Assembly: GCA_964431685.1 (NCBI GenBank)
Contig: CAYSLA010000007.1
Span: 1-47,735, forward strand
Direction: 5' to 3'
Source: CAYSLA01 sp964431685
GTDB taxonomy: Bacteria > Armatimonadota > UBA5829
Length of the DNA stretch: 47,735 bases
Part shown: piece by piece, positions 33,390 to 42,308 of the stretch
Position numbering within the stretch: position 1 is the first letter of the stretch
Layout of the letters: each line of letters opens with the position of its first letter
Made by a program: the position numbers and the translations under genes
The notes under the pieces: generated by a model
What the model was told of the DNA's origin: nothing
The model's database searches: none
Seen by the model: only the letters and a program-made list of their open reading frames with translations

Positions 33390-34070
33390 ATGAGTGTTGA
33401 TCGAAGCTCATCAACAGGACTATCCGAAGAAGTCTACCGCCAAGTCAGAAGCAGGATAGTAAACGGCGAGCTGGCTCCCGGCAAAAGGCTTGTCCAACGT
33501 CAACTTGCTGCTGAGTATGACACCAGCAATCTGCCGGTCATCGAGTGCATTCGTCGCCTCGAAACAGATGGGCTTGTTGAGAACATCCCCGGATTTGGAG
33601 CGGAGGTAAGAGAGTTCACCCAGCACGATCTGCTCTTCGTATGTAAACTGAGGGCGAGCGTCGAGTCGACAAGTGCGGCTCTATTTGCCCTGAATGGCAG
33701 CCGGGTGCAGCGGATGGAACTTGCAAAGCTCGGGCAGCGGTGTGATGACGCCTTGTTGGCGCTGGATGAGCCTGGATACGGTGAAGCCGATATTGCACTC
33801 CATCTACATATAGCCAAGTGCTCCGGGTCACCGCTCTTGTGCCAATTCGTGGAGAAGTCGTTCGTCATATCAGCCACGGTCCTGAATAGGCTCCTGGCAG
33901 ATGAAACGTGGCCAACTGGTGTTTCACAAGGAGAGCACAATGACCTCATTGCGGCGGCGAACAGCGGCAATCCTAAGCGTGCGGAAAAGGCCGCACTGAA
34001 ACATCTGAACCACGGATTTCGCAGGATCATTGAGCAGTCGGGGCTGAACTACCTGACGGAAGTACTCTGA
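33390..34070 (+). CDS. GntR-family transcriptional regulator, FCD (FadR-type) subfamily
   Basis: The 226-residue protein has an N-terminal winged helix-turn-helix (about 10-75; EEVYRQVRSRIVNGELAPGKRL, QLAAEYDTS, RRLETDGLVE) and an all-helical FCD ligand domain (about 85-215). The FCD metal/ligand residues appear in ADIALHLHIA and EHNDLIAA...ALKHLNHG. Start ATG 33390 follows AGGAGG by six bases; an upstream ATG at 33360 is less likely. FCD regulators of sugar-acid and glycan operons sense pathway metabolites. It diverges from the URO-D/mannosidase operon, and both promoters carry the same palindrome, so it is the likely regulator of that operon and of itself. Confidence 0.93.
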   Translation: MSVDRSSSTGLSEEVYRQVRSRIVNGELAPGKRLVQRQLAAEYDTSNLPVIECIRRLETDGLVENIPGFGAEVREFTQHDLLFVCKLRASVESTSAALFALNGSRVQRMELAKLGQRCDDALLALDEPGYGEADIALHLHIAKCSGSPLLCQFVEKSFVISATVLNRLLADETWPTGVSQGEHNDLIAAANSGNPKRAEKAALKHLNHGFRRIIEQSGLNYLTEVL

Positions 34071-34265
34071 GACAGCGTGTGCTCTGAGAATGTGGGGGGA
34101 CAAGTGATAAAGAGAGGGTTTACGATTATTGGCTTGCCTGTGGAAAACGTTTCTGCTCTGTGAAGAATACCCGGAAGATCGAGCATTAACATGCAGTAGC
34201 CTGGATTCGGTCTGACACTTGCGATAATCTAGTCGAGATTGAACAGAAGCGCCTGGCACGAGCCC

Positions 34266-35063
34266 CTACGAAATCGTGACTTCTTCCCGCAGTGTCTCAA
34301 AGAACCGATCCCTCGCGTGTCTCTCAATCCACGGTTCGTGGCCGCACTTCGCAAGCAGTATGAACTCGAAGTCCCTCAAAACGCGCGACAGCGGCTCCCT
34401 GACCCCTTCTGCGGGATGAGGGTCGTAGTCACCGTGAATCGCCGTCACGGGACAGGTAACGCTGCTGCCCATATCAAGTAGCTGCCCACTCTCTCTCATC
34501 TCGGCGGCCTCGCTCCAGACCTTGGTCATGATATCGTACTTGTATTCTATGACGTCGTTCTCGTGAGGGAGTGGGTCATAGGAGTCGGTCTTTGAGAAAA
34601 GTGCTCCGAACTGGGCCATCAGTTCGCACTTGTTGTCATTCGCAGGGTCTTGGAGGGCCATCAGCACCGTGGACAATTTCCGGATAACCGCTTTACCTAG
34701 ACGACCGAGCCGGGTGAGCTCAATACTCTCGGCGTATCTGGCGTGGTACGGTCCGCTGCCCACCATAATCAGCTTACTCACGAGTTCAGGATAGCGGGCC
34801 GAAAGGATGAAACCGAGCATAGCTCCCCAGGAGCAGCCGATCAGGACAACTGGAGTCTCCGCCGCCGACTCCAACTGGGATTTTAGTTCCAGCACCTGGC
34901 CATCAACAGAATCCGCTGTCTGGAGTGGCTCCAACACGCCCACAGTCGAGCAGAGCCCGCGCGCCACTGGAGCTGCACTCCCCGGAGCCCCCGGACCACC
35001 GTGCAGCACGGCCACTCTGTATGGCGCGCTACCGTACTTTCTAATCGTTGATTCACAAGCCAT
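34266..35063 (-). CDS. Alpha/beta hydrolase, proline-iminopeptidase-like
   Basis: The 265-residue protein has HGGPG (21-25, oxyanion hole), the nucleophile elbow GCSWG (76-80, Ser78), an acid in GDYDPH (Asp212 or Asp214) and His242 in KCGHEPW. HGGPG is typical of the S33 proline iminopeptidase and haloperoxidase-like group, but substrates vary widely. No signal peptide is present. AGGAG is ten bases before the ATG. It lies 58 nt downstream of dinG on the same strand and may be co-transcribed. Confidence 0.9.
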   Translation of the reverse strand: MACESTIRKYGSAPYRVAVLHGGPGAPGSAAPVARGLCSTVGVLEPLQTADSVDGQVLELKSQLESAAETPVVLIGCSWGAMLGFILSARYPELVSKLIMVGSGPYHARYAESIELTRLGRLGKAVIRKLSTVLMALQDPANDNKCELMAQFGALFSKTDSYDPLPHENDVIEYKYDIMTKVWSEAAEMRESGQLLDMGSSVTCPVTAIHGDYDPHPAEGVREPLSRVLRDFEFILLAKCGHEPWIERHARDRFFETLREEVTIS

Positions 35064-35121
35064 AGCTACTCTTCTCCTGCCGGATTCTCAACAACCGACA
35101 GGCAGAATCTCCGCCCCACCC

Positions 35122-37071
35122 CTACTCTCTGAGAAACTCGCCAATCTTCTCCACGGACGTTGTGCCTTTGCAGCGCGGAAGGTGACGCAGGAACTCTTTT
35201 CCGTAGGAACGCGAATGGATTCTGGAGTCCAGGATGGCGACCACTCCGCGATCTGATTTCGTGCGTATCAAACGACCGAATCCCTGCTTAAGCCTGATCT
35301 GCGCCTGAGGCATCGCGTATCCGCGAAACCAGTCGCCACCGTCTCGCTCGATCTCCTCGCACCGCGCTTTGTGGGTCGGGTTGTCCGGCACCGCAAATGG
35401 AAGCTTGTCAATTATGACGCATGACAAACGTTCACCTTTCACGTCCACACCCTCCCAGAAACTGTGCACTCCCATCAGGCACGCTCGGTCATCACTGCGG
35501 AATTCCTTGATGAGACGCTCGTTGGACATCTCTCCCTGCCGCAAGAGTCGATACGGCACGTGCTCGACAATTCGCTCAAAGACGCAGTTGAGCATTCGGT
35601 AGGATGTGAAGAGAATGAAAGCCCGGCCTTGAGTCTGATCCAATATTGTAGATATGCGTGCGGCAACCGCATCCGCATATTCGGGCTTCTCCGATGGCGT
35701 GTCCAGATCGTCCGGCACATAGAGCAGGGCCTGAGTCTTGAAATCAAACGGCGACCCAAGTATCTTTCCCTCGCACTCGGTCAATCCGACCCTCGACCGG
35801 TAGTAGTCAAACGAGCCCGATGTCGAGAGCGTTGCAGAGACGCATACGCCCGAGTTCTTCGTGTCCCAGAGTGCGTTTCTGAGGATGCTTGCCACGTTCA
35901 CGGGAGTCAGATGGAGAAAGCAGTTCACGAACCGCGAGCCGGTGGGCTTCTCGCACCACTTGAAGTAGTTGGGGTCGGAACTCGCAAAGATCTCCGTCAG
36001 TTCGTCCCTCATTCTAAGAACCATCCTGCGGTATCCGTCGATACGGTCCTTGAGTTCCGGGTTCCCCTCCGTGTCCTGATCCTGGAGTTGGGCGGCAAGC
36101 CCGTCCAGAAGCGTAACCAGCTCTCCGGCGGCCGTCTCAACCTGTGCCCGCTCAACCTTTTCGTACATCTCGTCGAAGAAGAACTCGCTCCTGCGCATAG
36201 TCGCGAAAGCCTCAAATAGACTTGCGTTGGCACCCTCAATGAGCTGATATTCTCCCTGTGAAATGGCTATATCACGGCGCTTCTTGAGACGGTTCAGAAT
36301 TGAGTTCACTCTGTAGTTGGAGAACTCGATGCCAAATATGTCTCCCGCCACGTCTTCGAGGTGATGCGCTTCATCGAATATGACAACATCGTAGTCGGGA
36401 AGAATGCCTGACCTCGGGTCAAGCATCTTCAGACTCAGGTCGGAAAAGAACAGCGAGTGATTCACCACAACTATGTCCGCTGCCTCGGCCTGTCGTCTCA
36501 TCCTATAGTAGAAGCACCGCTCAAGGTAGTACGGGCATTCCTGACGGCGGCATGTGTCGGGATTGCAGCAGACCTCGTTCCAGTCCGGAAACACGAATCC
36601 CATCTCCTGCACGTCCCCGGTCTGCGTAGTCTCCACCCAATCTTTGAGCTTTTCGAAGAGCAGATCGCCGGCCATGGTGACGTTGTATGACGCGTGGTCG
36701 ATCTCCTGCAGGCAGACGTAGTTTGAACGACCCTTCATAAGGACGGCGGTGAATGGATGCTCACTCATCACCTCCCTCATCATCGGAATGTCTTTATTGA
36801 TCAACTGGCTCTGGAGATTGATTGTGTGGGTGGATATGATTGTCGGCTTGCCTCCGGCTGAGCACAGAACTGCCGGCGTCAGGTAGGCGACGGTCTTTCC
36901 GACGCCGGTTCCGGCCTCAACTAGAATGTGCTCCTTTGCGCACAGAGTTTCGGCGATCGCAGCAGCCATCTCGAGCTGCTCCTCACGGTACTCATACCCA
37001 TCGCAGATCTGCGCAAATCGGCCTTCAGGCCCCAGAGTCTTGATAACTTCAGATAACATAGAGACAGACAC
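35122..37071 (-). CDS. dinG: DinG-type ATP-dependent DNA helicase (XPD-like, Fe-S)
   Basis: The 649-residue superfamily 2 helicase has Walker A AGTGVGKT (53-60), DEAH (233-236) and four cysteines in the Fe-S position between them (C120, C168 or C169, C174, C179). C-terminal motifs include SATLSTSGSF, a GVHSFWEGVDVKG segment and QGFGRLIRT. These unwind 5'-3' through D-loops, R-loops or DNA/RNA hybrids in repair. It lacks the N-terminal exonuclease domain found in Firmicutes DinG. The start is probably GTG at 37071 with GGAG just upstream, or ATG at 37059. I see no LexA-type box upstream. Confidence 0.95.
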   Translation of the reverse strand: MSVSMLSEVIKTLGPEGRFAQICDGYEYREEQLEMAAAIAETLCAKEHILVEAGTGVGKTVAYLTPAVLCSAGGKPTIISTHTINLQSQLINKDIPMMREVMSEHPFTAVLMKGRSNYVCLQEIDHASYNVTMAGDLLFEKLKDWVETTQTGDVQEMGFVFPDWNEVCCNPDTCRRQECPYYLERCFYYRMRRQAEAADIVVVNHSLFFSDLSLKMLDPRSGILPDYDVVIFDEAHHLEDVAGDIFGIEFSNYRVNSILNRLKKRRDIAISQGEYQLIEGANASLFEAFATMRRSEFFFDEMYEKVERAQVETAAGELVTLLDGLAAQLQDQDTEGNPELKDRIDGYRRMVLRMRDELTEIFASSDPNYFKWCEKPTGSRFVNCFLHLTPVNVASILRNALWDTKNSGVCVSATLSTSGSFDYYRSRVGLTECEGKILGSPFDFKTQALLYVPDDLDTPSEKPEYADAVAARISTILDQTQGRAFILFTSYRMLNCVFERIVEHVPYRLLRQGEMSNERLIKEFRSDDRACLMGVHSFWEGVDVKGERLSCVIIDKLPFAVPDNPTHKARCEEIERDGGDWFRGYAMPQAQIRLKQGFGRLIRTKSDRGVVAILDSRIHSRSYGKEFLRHLPRCKGTTSVEKIGEFLRE

Positions 37072-37196
37072 TGACTCCGCAATAGAATTTCCCGGACCAA
37101 GACGGCGTGTTCAGAAGCAGCACGGCCGCCGCCGGGGCGAACGCGCCACGAAGAGTATTGGCCGGCAGACCGCACCCCTGGCGCAGCGGGACAAGC

Positions 37197-38636
37197 TCAA
37201 ACTCCTTCAGGCGCACTCCCAACGTCAACCGTCCCCGTCGCAGGACGGTGGCTGTGTACTGGTCGCTTCCATCTTCCCGAATAGTAGTAGCCGACGCTTA
37301 GCGTCATTCCTACCGCGTTGCTTATGACAATAGCGTACCAGATTCCATCCGGCCGTCCCGTCGCCGATGCCAGATACTCTGCCAGTGGCACTCTGAATGC
37401 CCAGAGGGCTATCAGAGATATGACTGTGGGCACCATCGTGTGACCGGATCCGTTTACTACGCCGTTGCCCAAGAACATCACAGCCAGCAGCATATAGCCC
37501 AGGGCGATGACCCTGAGATATCCCGATCCTACCAGGATGACTTGCTGGTCCGTAGTGAACATTGACAACAATAGACCTGGAGCAAAGACCGCCAGCAGCG
37601 TAGGAAAGAGTGTGACTCCACAACTCAACACAACTCCCCACATGAAGATCTTGCGAACTCGGTCCAAGTGCCCCGCGCCGATGTTCTGTCCGGTCAGAGT
37701 AGACGCGGCCATTCCAAAACTCATCAGAGGCATGAACGCTAACTGGTCAATCCTCATGCCGGCGCCGAACCCCGCGGATGCCTGCTCACCAAACTTGTTG
37801 ACTATGCTAGTGATTACAACCAGTCCTATGGACACCAGCGCCTGCTGCACCATAGACGGAATTCCTATCCTGACAGTGAGCAGACAAGTCTCGCGGTCCA
37901 CCTCAGGCCGCAGCCAGTGTGGTTCAACGAGATGACTGCGGTGACGCATGTAGATGACCAGCGATGCGAATGTCAGAAACTGCGCGATCAGCGTGGCGAC
38001 CGCGGTACCATTCAATCCCATCTTCGGAAAACCCAACCAGCCAAACATCAGCAGCGGATCCAAGAGAGCAGTGAACACCACCGATATAGACTGGAAGTAG
38101 AGTGGTGTCTTGGAATCGCCAATCCCGCGAAGAATGGACGCAATCAGAAACACGCCAAACATCAACGGCATTCCGAGTATGGATATACGCAGATAGGAGA
38201 GCCCGGAGGGAAGAACCTGCGCGGGAGTGTTCATTGCGTGCATCAGCGGCTTGGAGGCCAGCATTCCAGCGACCACACAGATGAGAGTCAGCAACGCGGT
38301 CAACACGACACCGCTGTCTACGCACCTGCGCATCCACATGAAGTCTTTCGCACCGTAGGCTTGTGAAACCAGAATGCTGGTAGCCATCGTGATTCCGCCT
38401 GCGATGGCGATGACCAGAAAGAGAATGGGGAAACTAACGGTCACCGCACTCAGCGCGACGGTGCCCAGACCACGGCCAACCCACACAGCGTTGACGAGAC
38501 TGTAGGCTGTCTGCAAGAGAGAGCCCATCAACAAAGGAACGGTAAATGCTATGAGATGCCGCGGTATGCTTCCGACCGTAAGATCTCTGCCTTGTTTCGG
38601 CGGTTCCGCGGGCACGGTGGTGTTGCTTTGGGACAT
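37197..38636 (-). CDS. MATE-family multidrug/Na+ (H+) antiporter
   Basis: The 479-residue integral membrane protein has about 12 hydrophobic segments in two homologous halves, the MATE layout. Typical segments are PLLMGSLLQTAYSLVNAVWVG in the first helix (with the family's Pro) and the mirrored GIPSMVQQALVSIG in the seventh. Members export cationic drugs or metabolites using Na+ or H+ gradients; the substrate cannot be told. It is 125 nt upstream of nothing obvious and the same strand as dinG, but the gap to dinG makes co-transcription uncertain. Confidence 0.94.
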   Translation of the reverse strand: MSQSNTTVPAEPPKQGRDLTVGSIPRHLIAFTVPLLMGSLLQTAYSLVNAVWVGRGLGTVALSAVTVSFPILFLVIAIAGGITMATSILVSQAYGAKDFMWMRRCVDSGVVLTALLTLICVVAGMLASKPLMHAMNTPAQVLPSGLSYLRISILGMPLMFGVFLIASILRGIGDSKTPLYFQSISVVFTALLDPLLMFGWLGFPKMGLNGTAVATLIAQFLTFASLVIYMRHRSHLVEPHWLRPEVDRETCLLTVRIGIPSMVQQALVSIGLVVITSIVNKFGEQASAGFGAGMRIDQLAFMPLMSFGMAASTLTGQNIGAGHLDRVRKIFMWGVVLSCGVTLFPTLLAVFAPGLLLSMFTTDQQVILVGSGYLRVIALGYMLLAVMFLGNGVVNGSGHTMVPTVISLIALWAFRVPLAEYLASATGRPDGIWYAIVISNAVGMTLSVGYYYSGRWKRPVHSHRPATGTVDVGSAPEGV

Positions 38637-38663
38637 GAATACGCTGCCTTGGAGAGCACAGGC

Positions 38664-39434
38664 TTATGAATAGTGCGCTCTCAGTTCCGAAATGTAATGC
38701 TTACCCAGCCAGCCTGCGTTCTCCCGCACCCAGCCGGTGACGGGTGTGCTGCCGACCGGAGTCGACTGAGAGCACAGCAGGTTCGATGTCAAACCGGANN
38801 NNNNNNNNNNNNNNNNNNNNNNNNNNNNNNNNNNNNNNNNNNNNNNNNNNNNNNNNNNNNNNNNNNNNNNNNNNNNNNNNNNNNNNNNNNNNNNNNNNAT
38901 CGGACTCATCTTGTAGCGACCGTCGCCCGGGACAGCGAATATGGGCAAGTGCCTGAGAAACCACGCGATATTATTGAGCAGAATGCCTCTGTCTCCGAAG
39001 ATGACGTTGGGCCGCAGGACCGCATGCGACACACCAGACTCTTGCAGCGCTTGTTCGACCAACGCTTTGCCTCGATAGTAGGGCAGCGGCGAGTCGGCCG
39101 ACGGGTTCGTGACGCTGATGTGGACAATACGCCGAACACCCGCCTTTGCCGCGCAGTCAATTAGCATCCGAGACATTTCGATCGCTTTCTCGAAAGTTGT
39201 GTTGCCACGCGCAAACCGAATCCAGTAAGTGCTGTATAACGTGTCTGCACCGGAGAACGCCTCGATTAGAGCGTCAGGGGCGTCCATTGTCAGTGGGAGC
39301 GACCTGATGCGGGCGTCTGCGACGGACGGGTCTGGCGGGTGGTTTGTCAGCGTGACCACATCACGGCCCATCGCAATCAACCGGGAAGCTATGTGTCTCC
39401 CGGTATAGCCGTATGCACCTGTTACCACGTCCAT
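38664..39434 (-). CDS. NAD(P)-binding atypical SDR/NmrA-like protein, interrupted by an assembly gap
   Basis: The N-terminus has the Rossmann glycine motif TGAYGYTGRH (5-14), and HISVTNPSADSPLPYYRGKA and LRPNVIFG match nucleoside-diphosphate-sugar epimerase-like proteins. The 3' part (GWVRENAGWLGKHYISELRAHYS end) matches the usual C-terminus of that family. A run of 100 N lies between them, so the reading frame across it and the true length are unknown; the family size (about 290 residues) suggests more than 100 nt are missing. GAGGA lies seven bases before the ATG at 39434. The reaction is unknown. Confidence 0.82.
   Translation of the reverse strand: MDVVTGAYGYTGRHIASRLIAMGRDVVTLTNHPPDPSVADARIRSLPLTMDAPDALIEAFSGADTLYSTYWIRFARGNTTFEKAIEMSRMLIDCAAKAGVRRIVHISVTNPSADSPLPYYRGKALVEQALQESGVSHAVLRPNVIFGDRGILLNNIAWFLRHLPIFAVPGDGRYKMSPXXXXXXXXXXXXXXXXXXXXXXXXXXXXXXXXXXSGLTSNLLCSQSTPVGSTPVTGWVRENAGWLGKHYISELRAHYS
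38799..38898. other. Assembly gap of 100 N
   Basis: Exactly 100 N are present, the conventional filler for a scaffold gap of unknown size. It interrupts the SDR-like gene. The conserved text on both sides suggests the contigs are correctly joined. Confidence 0.95.
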
Positions 39435-39760
39435 GGGTTCGTCCTCTGCTCATATTCTACCACGCCTCCAAGCATTCTGAAAAGGCCGGCATTTGACTCG
39501 CCCGGTTTTGATGCATCGGGGGAAAGGAGTGACATCTGGTGCAAGGGCAGCATTCGAACGCAGAGATTTTTTTCTCTAGAACTTTCGCAAAACGTGTTGC
39601 GTTATCTCGAAAATGTGGTATAATGTGTGCATTGAAATCAACGCTCAGCACCGGTGTCTTCGTCATCCCGTGGATTGCTGTACCTTCTGCGACTGATCGA
39701 ATCTCCGCTAGGCAATCATGCCCCGTGCTTCCGTTGAGACTTACGAAGGATGGCAATCAG
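39435..39760. other. Divergent intergenic region of 326 nt upstream of the RRM gene
   Basis: It contains the promoter at 39597-39624 and then a long leader of about 130 nt before the RRM start codon. An AGAGA-T6-TCTCT hairpin lies at 39562-39577, upstream of that promoter. An open frame continues through it in the RRM frame from 39539, but it has no ribosome site and no protein character. Confidence 0.5.
39597..39624 (+). promoter_or_regulatory. Promoter of the RRM protein gene
   Basis: TTGCGT (39597-39602), a 16-nt spacer and a perfect TATAAT (39619-39624). The transcript would start near 39631, so the 5' leader is about 130 nt, long enough for a cold-responsive RNA structure like those of other small RNA-binding protein genes. 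Confidence 0.6.
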
Positions 39761-40063
39761 ATGGCCAACAAATCACTTTACGTAGGCAACATGTCCTACA
39801 ACAGCACCGAGAGCGATCTCCGCACGTTGTTCGAGCCGTTCGGCCCCATCGCCGATGTTCGCATCATTGGCGACAAGGGATTTGGATTTGTCGAGATTCC
39901 GGCCGAGAACATGCAGGCCGCAATCGAAGCTACCCACGGCAAGGAGTTCGGTGGTCGGACCCTGACAGTGAACGAAGCACGCCCTAAGCCTGAGCGCAGC
40001 GGCGGCGGTGGCCGCAGCGGTGGCGGCGGCTACGGTGGCGGCGGCGGCAGCAGACGCTGGTAG
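39761..40063 (+). CDS. Glycine-rich RRM RNA-binding protein
   Basis: The 100-residue protein has one RNA recognition motif: RNP2 LYVGNM (6-11) and RNP1 KGFGFVEI (39-46), both with the aromatic RNA-stacking residues. The tail from about residue 78 is Gly/Arg/Ser-rich and ends RRW. It resembles cyanobacterial cold-inducible Rbp proteins, which act as RNA chaperones. Start ATG 39761 follows AAGGA; the longer upstream frame is not coding. A strong hairpin follows the stop. Cold induction is inferred from the family and the long leader. Confidence 0.93.
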   Translation: MANKSLYVGNMSYNSTESDLRTLFEPFGPIADVRIIGDKGFGFVEIPAENMQAAIEATHGKEFGGRTLTVNEARPKPERSGGGGRSGGGGYGGGGGSRRW

Positions 40064-40081
40064 TTTCTCTTTCTGCTTCAG

Positions 40082-40116
40082 AAGGCGCGCTCGACTGGAT
40101 ACGTTGAGCGCGCCTT
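40082..40116 (+). terminator. Terminator-like hairpin after the RRM gene
   Basis: AAGGCGCGCTC (40082-40092) and GAGCGCGCCTT (40106-40116) form a perfect 11-bp stem with a 13-nt loop, 18 nt after the stop codon. Only a short TTT follows, so termination may be weak or bidirectional. Confidence 0.6.
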
Positions 40117-40234
40117 TCGCGTATGTAATGCAGTGTGTGGACGCATTCGCTGGTTGCCTGTAGCCTGATCAGACGCCGAGAGAAAGTTGACCATTGCCGA
40201 TTGGCAGGTGAAAATGGATGGCGGAGGTGATTGT

Positions 40235-40540
40235 ATGAACGACGGTGTTTTGTCCCAGTCCGAATTGCGCGCTCGACTGAAGACATTCAAGGAAAAGCAT
40301 GCTGAGAGATTCCACTTGCGTGCTTTGGGCTACTTTGGTTCCTATGCTCGCGGTGAGGCGGTTGAGGAGAGTGATGTGGATATCGTGTTTGACACAGACG
40401 CGCCGAACCTCTTCAGAACCGCTGTGATGCAACAGGACCTGGAGGCGCTGCTGGGACGGCATGTCGATGTCGTGCGGATACGTGAATGTATGAACCCGCG
40501 CTTGAAAGACAGGATAATGCGGGAGGCACTCTATGTTTGA
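40235..40540 (+). CDS. mntA: MntA-type nucleotidyltransferase antitoxin
   Basis: The 101-residue minimal nucleotidyltransferase has GSYARGEA (35-42) followed by SDVDIVF (46-52); the two Asp bind metal and ATP. It pairs with the HEPN gene that overlaps its last 8 nt. In the characterised MntA-HepT system the MNT protein adds AMP to a Tyr of the HEPN toxin and silences it. The ATG at 40235 behind GGAGG is chosen over upstream in-frame starts at 40187 and 40214. Confidence 0.88.
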   Translation: MNDGVLSQSELRARLKTFKEKHAERFHLRALGYFGSYARGEAVEESDVDIVFDTDAPNLFRTAVMQQDLEALLGRHVDVVRIRECMNPRLKDRIMREALYV

Positions 40541-40916
40541 CTCGACACTCCTCCGCGACCAACTGGAAGCGGTGCTGGAGGCGCTCGAACGAATACCCCG
40601 GCGTTTTGCAGACATCAAATGTGCCGGTGATTTCTCGTCCAGCGCAGAGGGCGTGGATCGCATGGACGCGATATGCATGATCTTGATTGCCACGGGGGAG
40701 GCTTTCAGAAAAATCGACCGCAAGACAGAGGGCAGGCTGCTTGCTCGATATCCACAGGTTGACTGGCCCGGTGTTAGAGGCGTGCGGGACGCGATGGCGC
40801 ATGGGTATTTCGACATTGATGCCGAGGCCGTATTCGGCATTTGCCGAGATGACATACCCGCATTGATAGAGACGGTGAAGCAGATGATTGTGGATTTGGC
40901 AGATTGCGATGCATAG
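40533..40916 (+). CDS. hepT: HepT-type HEPN toxin (putative RNase)
   Basis: The 127-residue helical protein has the HEPN catalytic motif RDAMAHGY (85-92), which fits Rx4HxY: Arg85 and His90 for RNA cleavage, Tyr92 as the AMPylation site. The reading frame overlaps mntA by 8 nt, the usual order antitoxin then toxin. It is expected to cleave RNA when not AMPylated, acting in phage defence or element maintenance. The sequence is a little longer than DUF86 members but intact. Confidence 0.88.
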   Translation: MFDSTLLRDQLEAVLEALERIPRRFADIKCAGDFSSSAEGVDRMDAICMILIATGEAFRKIDRKTEGRLLARYPQVDWPGVRGVRDAMAHGYFDIDAEAVFGICRDDIPALIETVKQMIVDLADCDA

Positions 40917-40925
40917 AGTGCTGCG

Positions 40926-42308
40926 ATGGTCTGGTTTGTGCCTGCGTTCAGACAAGCGGAGGAATTCCATCAACGAACGCATAACACACTATGTAATATG
41001 CTATTCACAGTCCAGTTCGTCATTCTGGCGGGTTTTGGAGCGGCGCTCATTGGTGCATCGGGCTATTTCCCATCACTGATGGCCGTTGGTGTGTTCATCG
41101 TTGCCTTGTCGGTGGTGATGGCGGGAATGGATGTCGCCTGGCTAAGGGCCGTTCCCGTGCCGGAAACTAGACGGCATACTGAGGACAAACTGTCACTCGG
41201 TGTGCCCAACCGAGTGCGACTGGATGTGCGCAACCTTCACAGTGCAGACCTTCGCGTACTGATCCGAGATGAGTATCCAGAAGGCTTTCAGTGTGATAAT
41301 AGCCAGTTTGAAGTGGCCATGGCAGCCAGATCTGAGCGCGAGCTGGTCTACGATGTGGTGCCGCGGCGACGCGGAGATTTCAGCTTTGGCGATACGTATA
41401 TTCGCATCGTTGGACGATTTGGCCTGGCAGTCAGACAGGTTCGAGTGCAATCCGCTGAGTCCGTGAGTGTGTATCCAAACCTGCAGGAGATACGCCGTCA
41501 CGAGATGGCTGCTGTTGCCAGCAGGCTTGCGAGGCCCGGTCTCCACCGGATGAGAATTCGCGGCAGAGGCACGGAATTCGAATCGCTAAGAGACTATATG
41601 CCCGATGATGACATTCGAGCAGTCGATTGGAAGGCATCGGCGAAGCGTGGAAAACTGGTTACTAGGCTCTATCAAGAGGATAAATCGCAGAACATCATAA
41701 TGCTGCTTGATTGCGGCAGGATTATGGGGCCGGTAGTTGATGGACTAACCCGTCTCGACCACGCTATCAATGCAGCGGCTATGCTTGCTCACGTGGCGTC
41801 GCTGAGCGGTGACAGAGTGGGCCTGCTCGCATTTGGTGACCGGGTTCTGTCGTATCTGCCGCCCAGGGGAGGCAGGTCGCAGACACTTGCCATTCTGAAA
41901 ATGACCTACAATCTCAAGGATGCAGAGGGTGACTCGAACTATGCTCACGCTCTTGGCTACCTTGCGCGGCGATGGACTCGCCGAAGCCTGATAGTCCTGT
42001 TCACCGATGTTGTGGAACCAGAGGCCTCAAGGCCGGTGATTACGCATCTTGTCGGTCTCTCGCGCAAACACCTTTGCCTCTGCGTCACAATGCGTGATCC
42101 GGAAGTGGAACGGGCTGCCACCGCGCCCCCAGAATCCGGGGAGGATGCTTTTGACATGGCCGCCGCTACGCAGGTGCTGGAGGCTCGTAGACGCGCAGCC
42201 GCTCAGTTGGAAGCGGCTGGTGTGAACGTACTCGATGTCTGCACCGATGAGCTGACTCCAGCGGTGGTCGACGAATACCTGAGAATCAAGAGTTTGGCAA
42301 GACTGTAG
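40926..42308 (+). CDS. DUF58 domain protein (vWA-like, MoxR-associated)
   Basis: Up to 460 residues. The DUF58 signature GTEFESLRDYMPDDDIRAVDWKAS... is at 215-239, followed by a von Willebrand A-like fold (IIMLLDCG, then LIVLFTDV). Two N-terminal hydrophobic helices (about 27-68) anchor it to the membrane. The ATG at 40926 has no ribosome site; the ATG at 40998, just before the first helix, matches the family length better. DUF58 proteins normally work with a MoxR AAA+ ATPase, which is not in the window. The 3' end overlaps the converging SpoIIM gene by 23 nt. Confidence 0.88.
   Translation: MVWFVPAFRQAEEFHQRTHNTLCNMLFTVQFVILAGFGAALIGASGYFPSLMAVGVFIVALSVVMAGMDVAWLRAVPVPETRRHTEDKLSLGVPNRVRLDVRNLHSADLRVLIRDEYPEGFQCDNSQFEVAMAARSERELVYDVVPRRRGDFSFGDTYIRIVGRFGLAVRQVRVQSAESVSVYPNLQEIRRHEMAAVASRLARPGLHRMRIRGRGTEFESLRDYMPDDDIRAVDWKASAKRGKLVTRLYQEDKSQNIIMLLDCGRIMGPVVDGLTRLDHAINAAAMLAHVASLSGDRVGLLAFGDRVLSYLPPRGGRSQTLAILKMTYNLKDAEGDSNYAHALGYLARRWTRRSLIVLFTDVVEPEASRPVITHLVGLSRKHLCLCVTMRDPEVERAATAPPESGEDAFDMAAATQVLEARRRAAAQLEAAGVNVLDVCTDELTPAVVDEYLRIKSLARL

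Noticed and set aside
36940..37196. SOS box upstream of dinG
   Set aside because: I looked for CGAAC-N4-GTTYG or a similar inverted repeat before 37071 and found none, so SOS control of dinG is not claimed.
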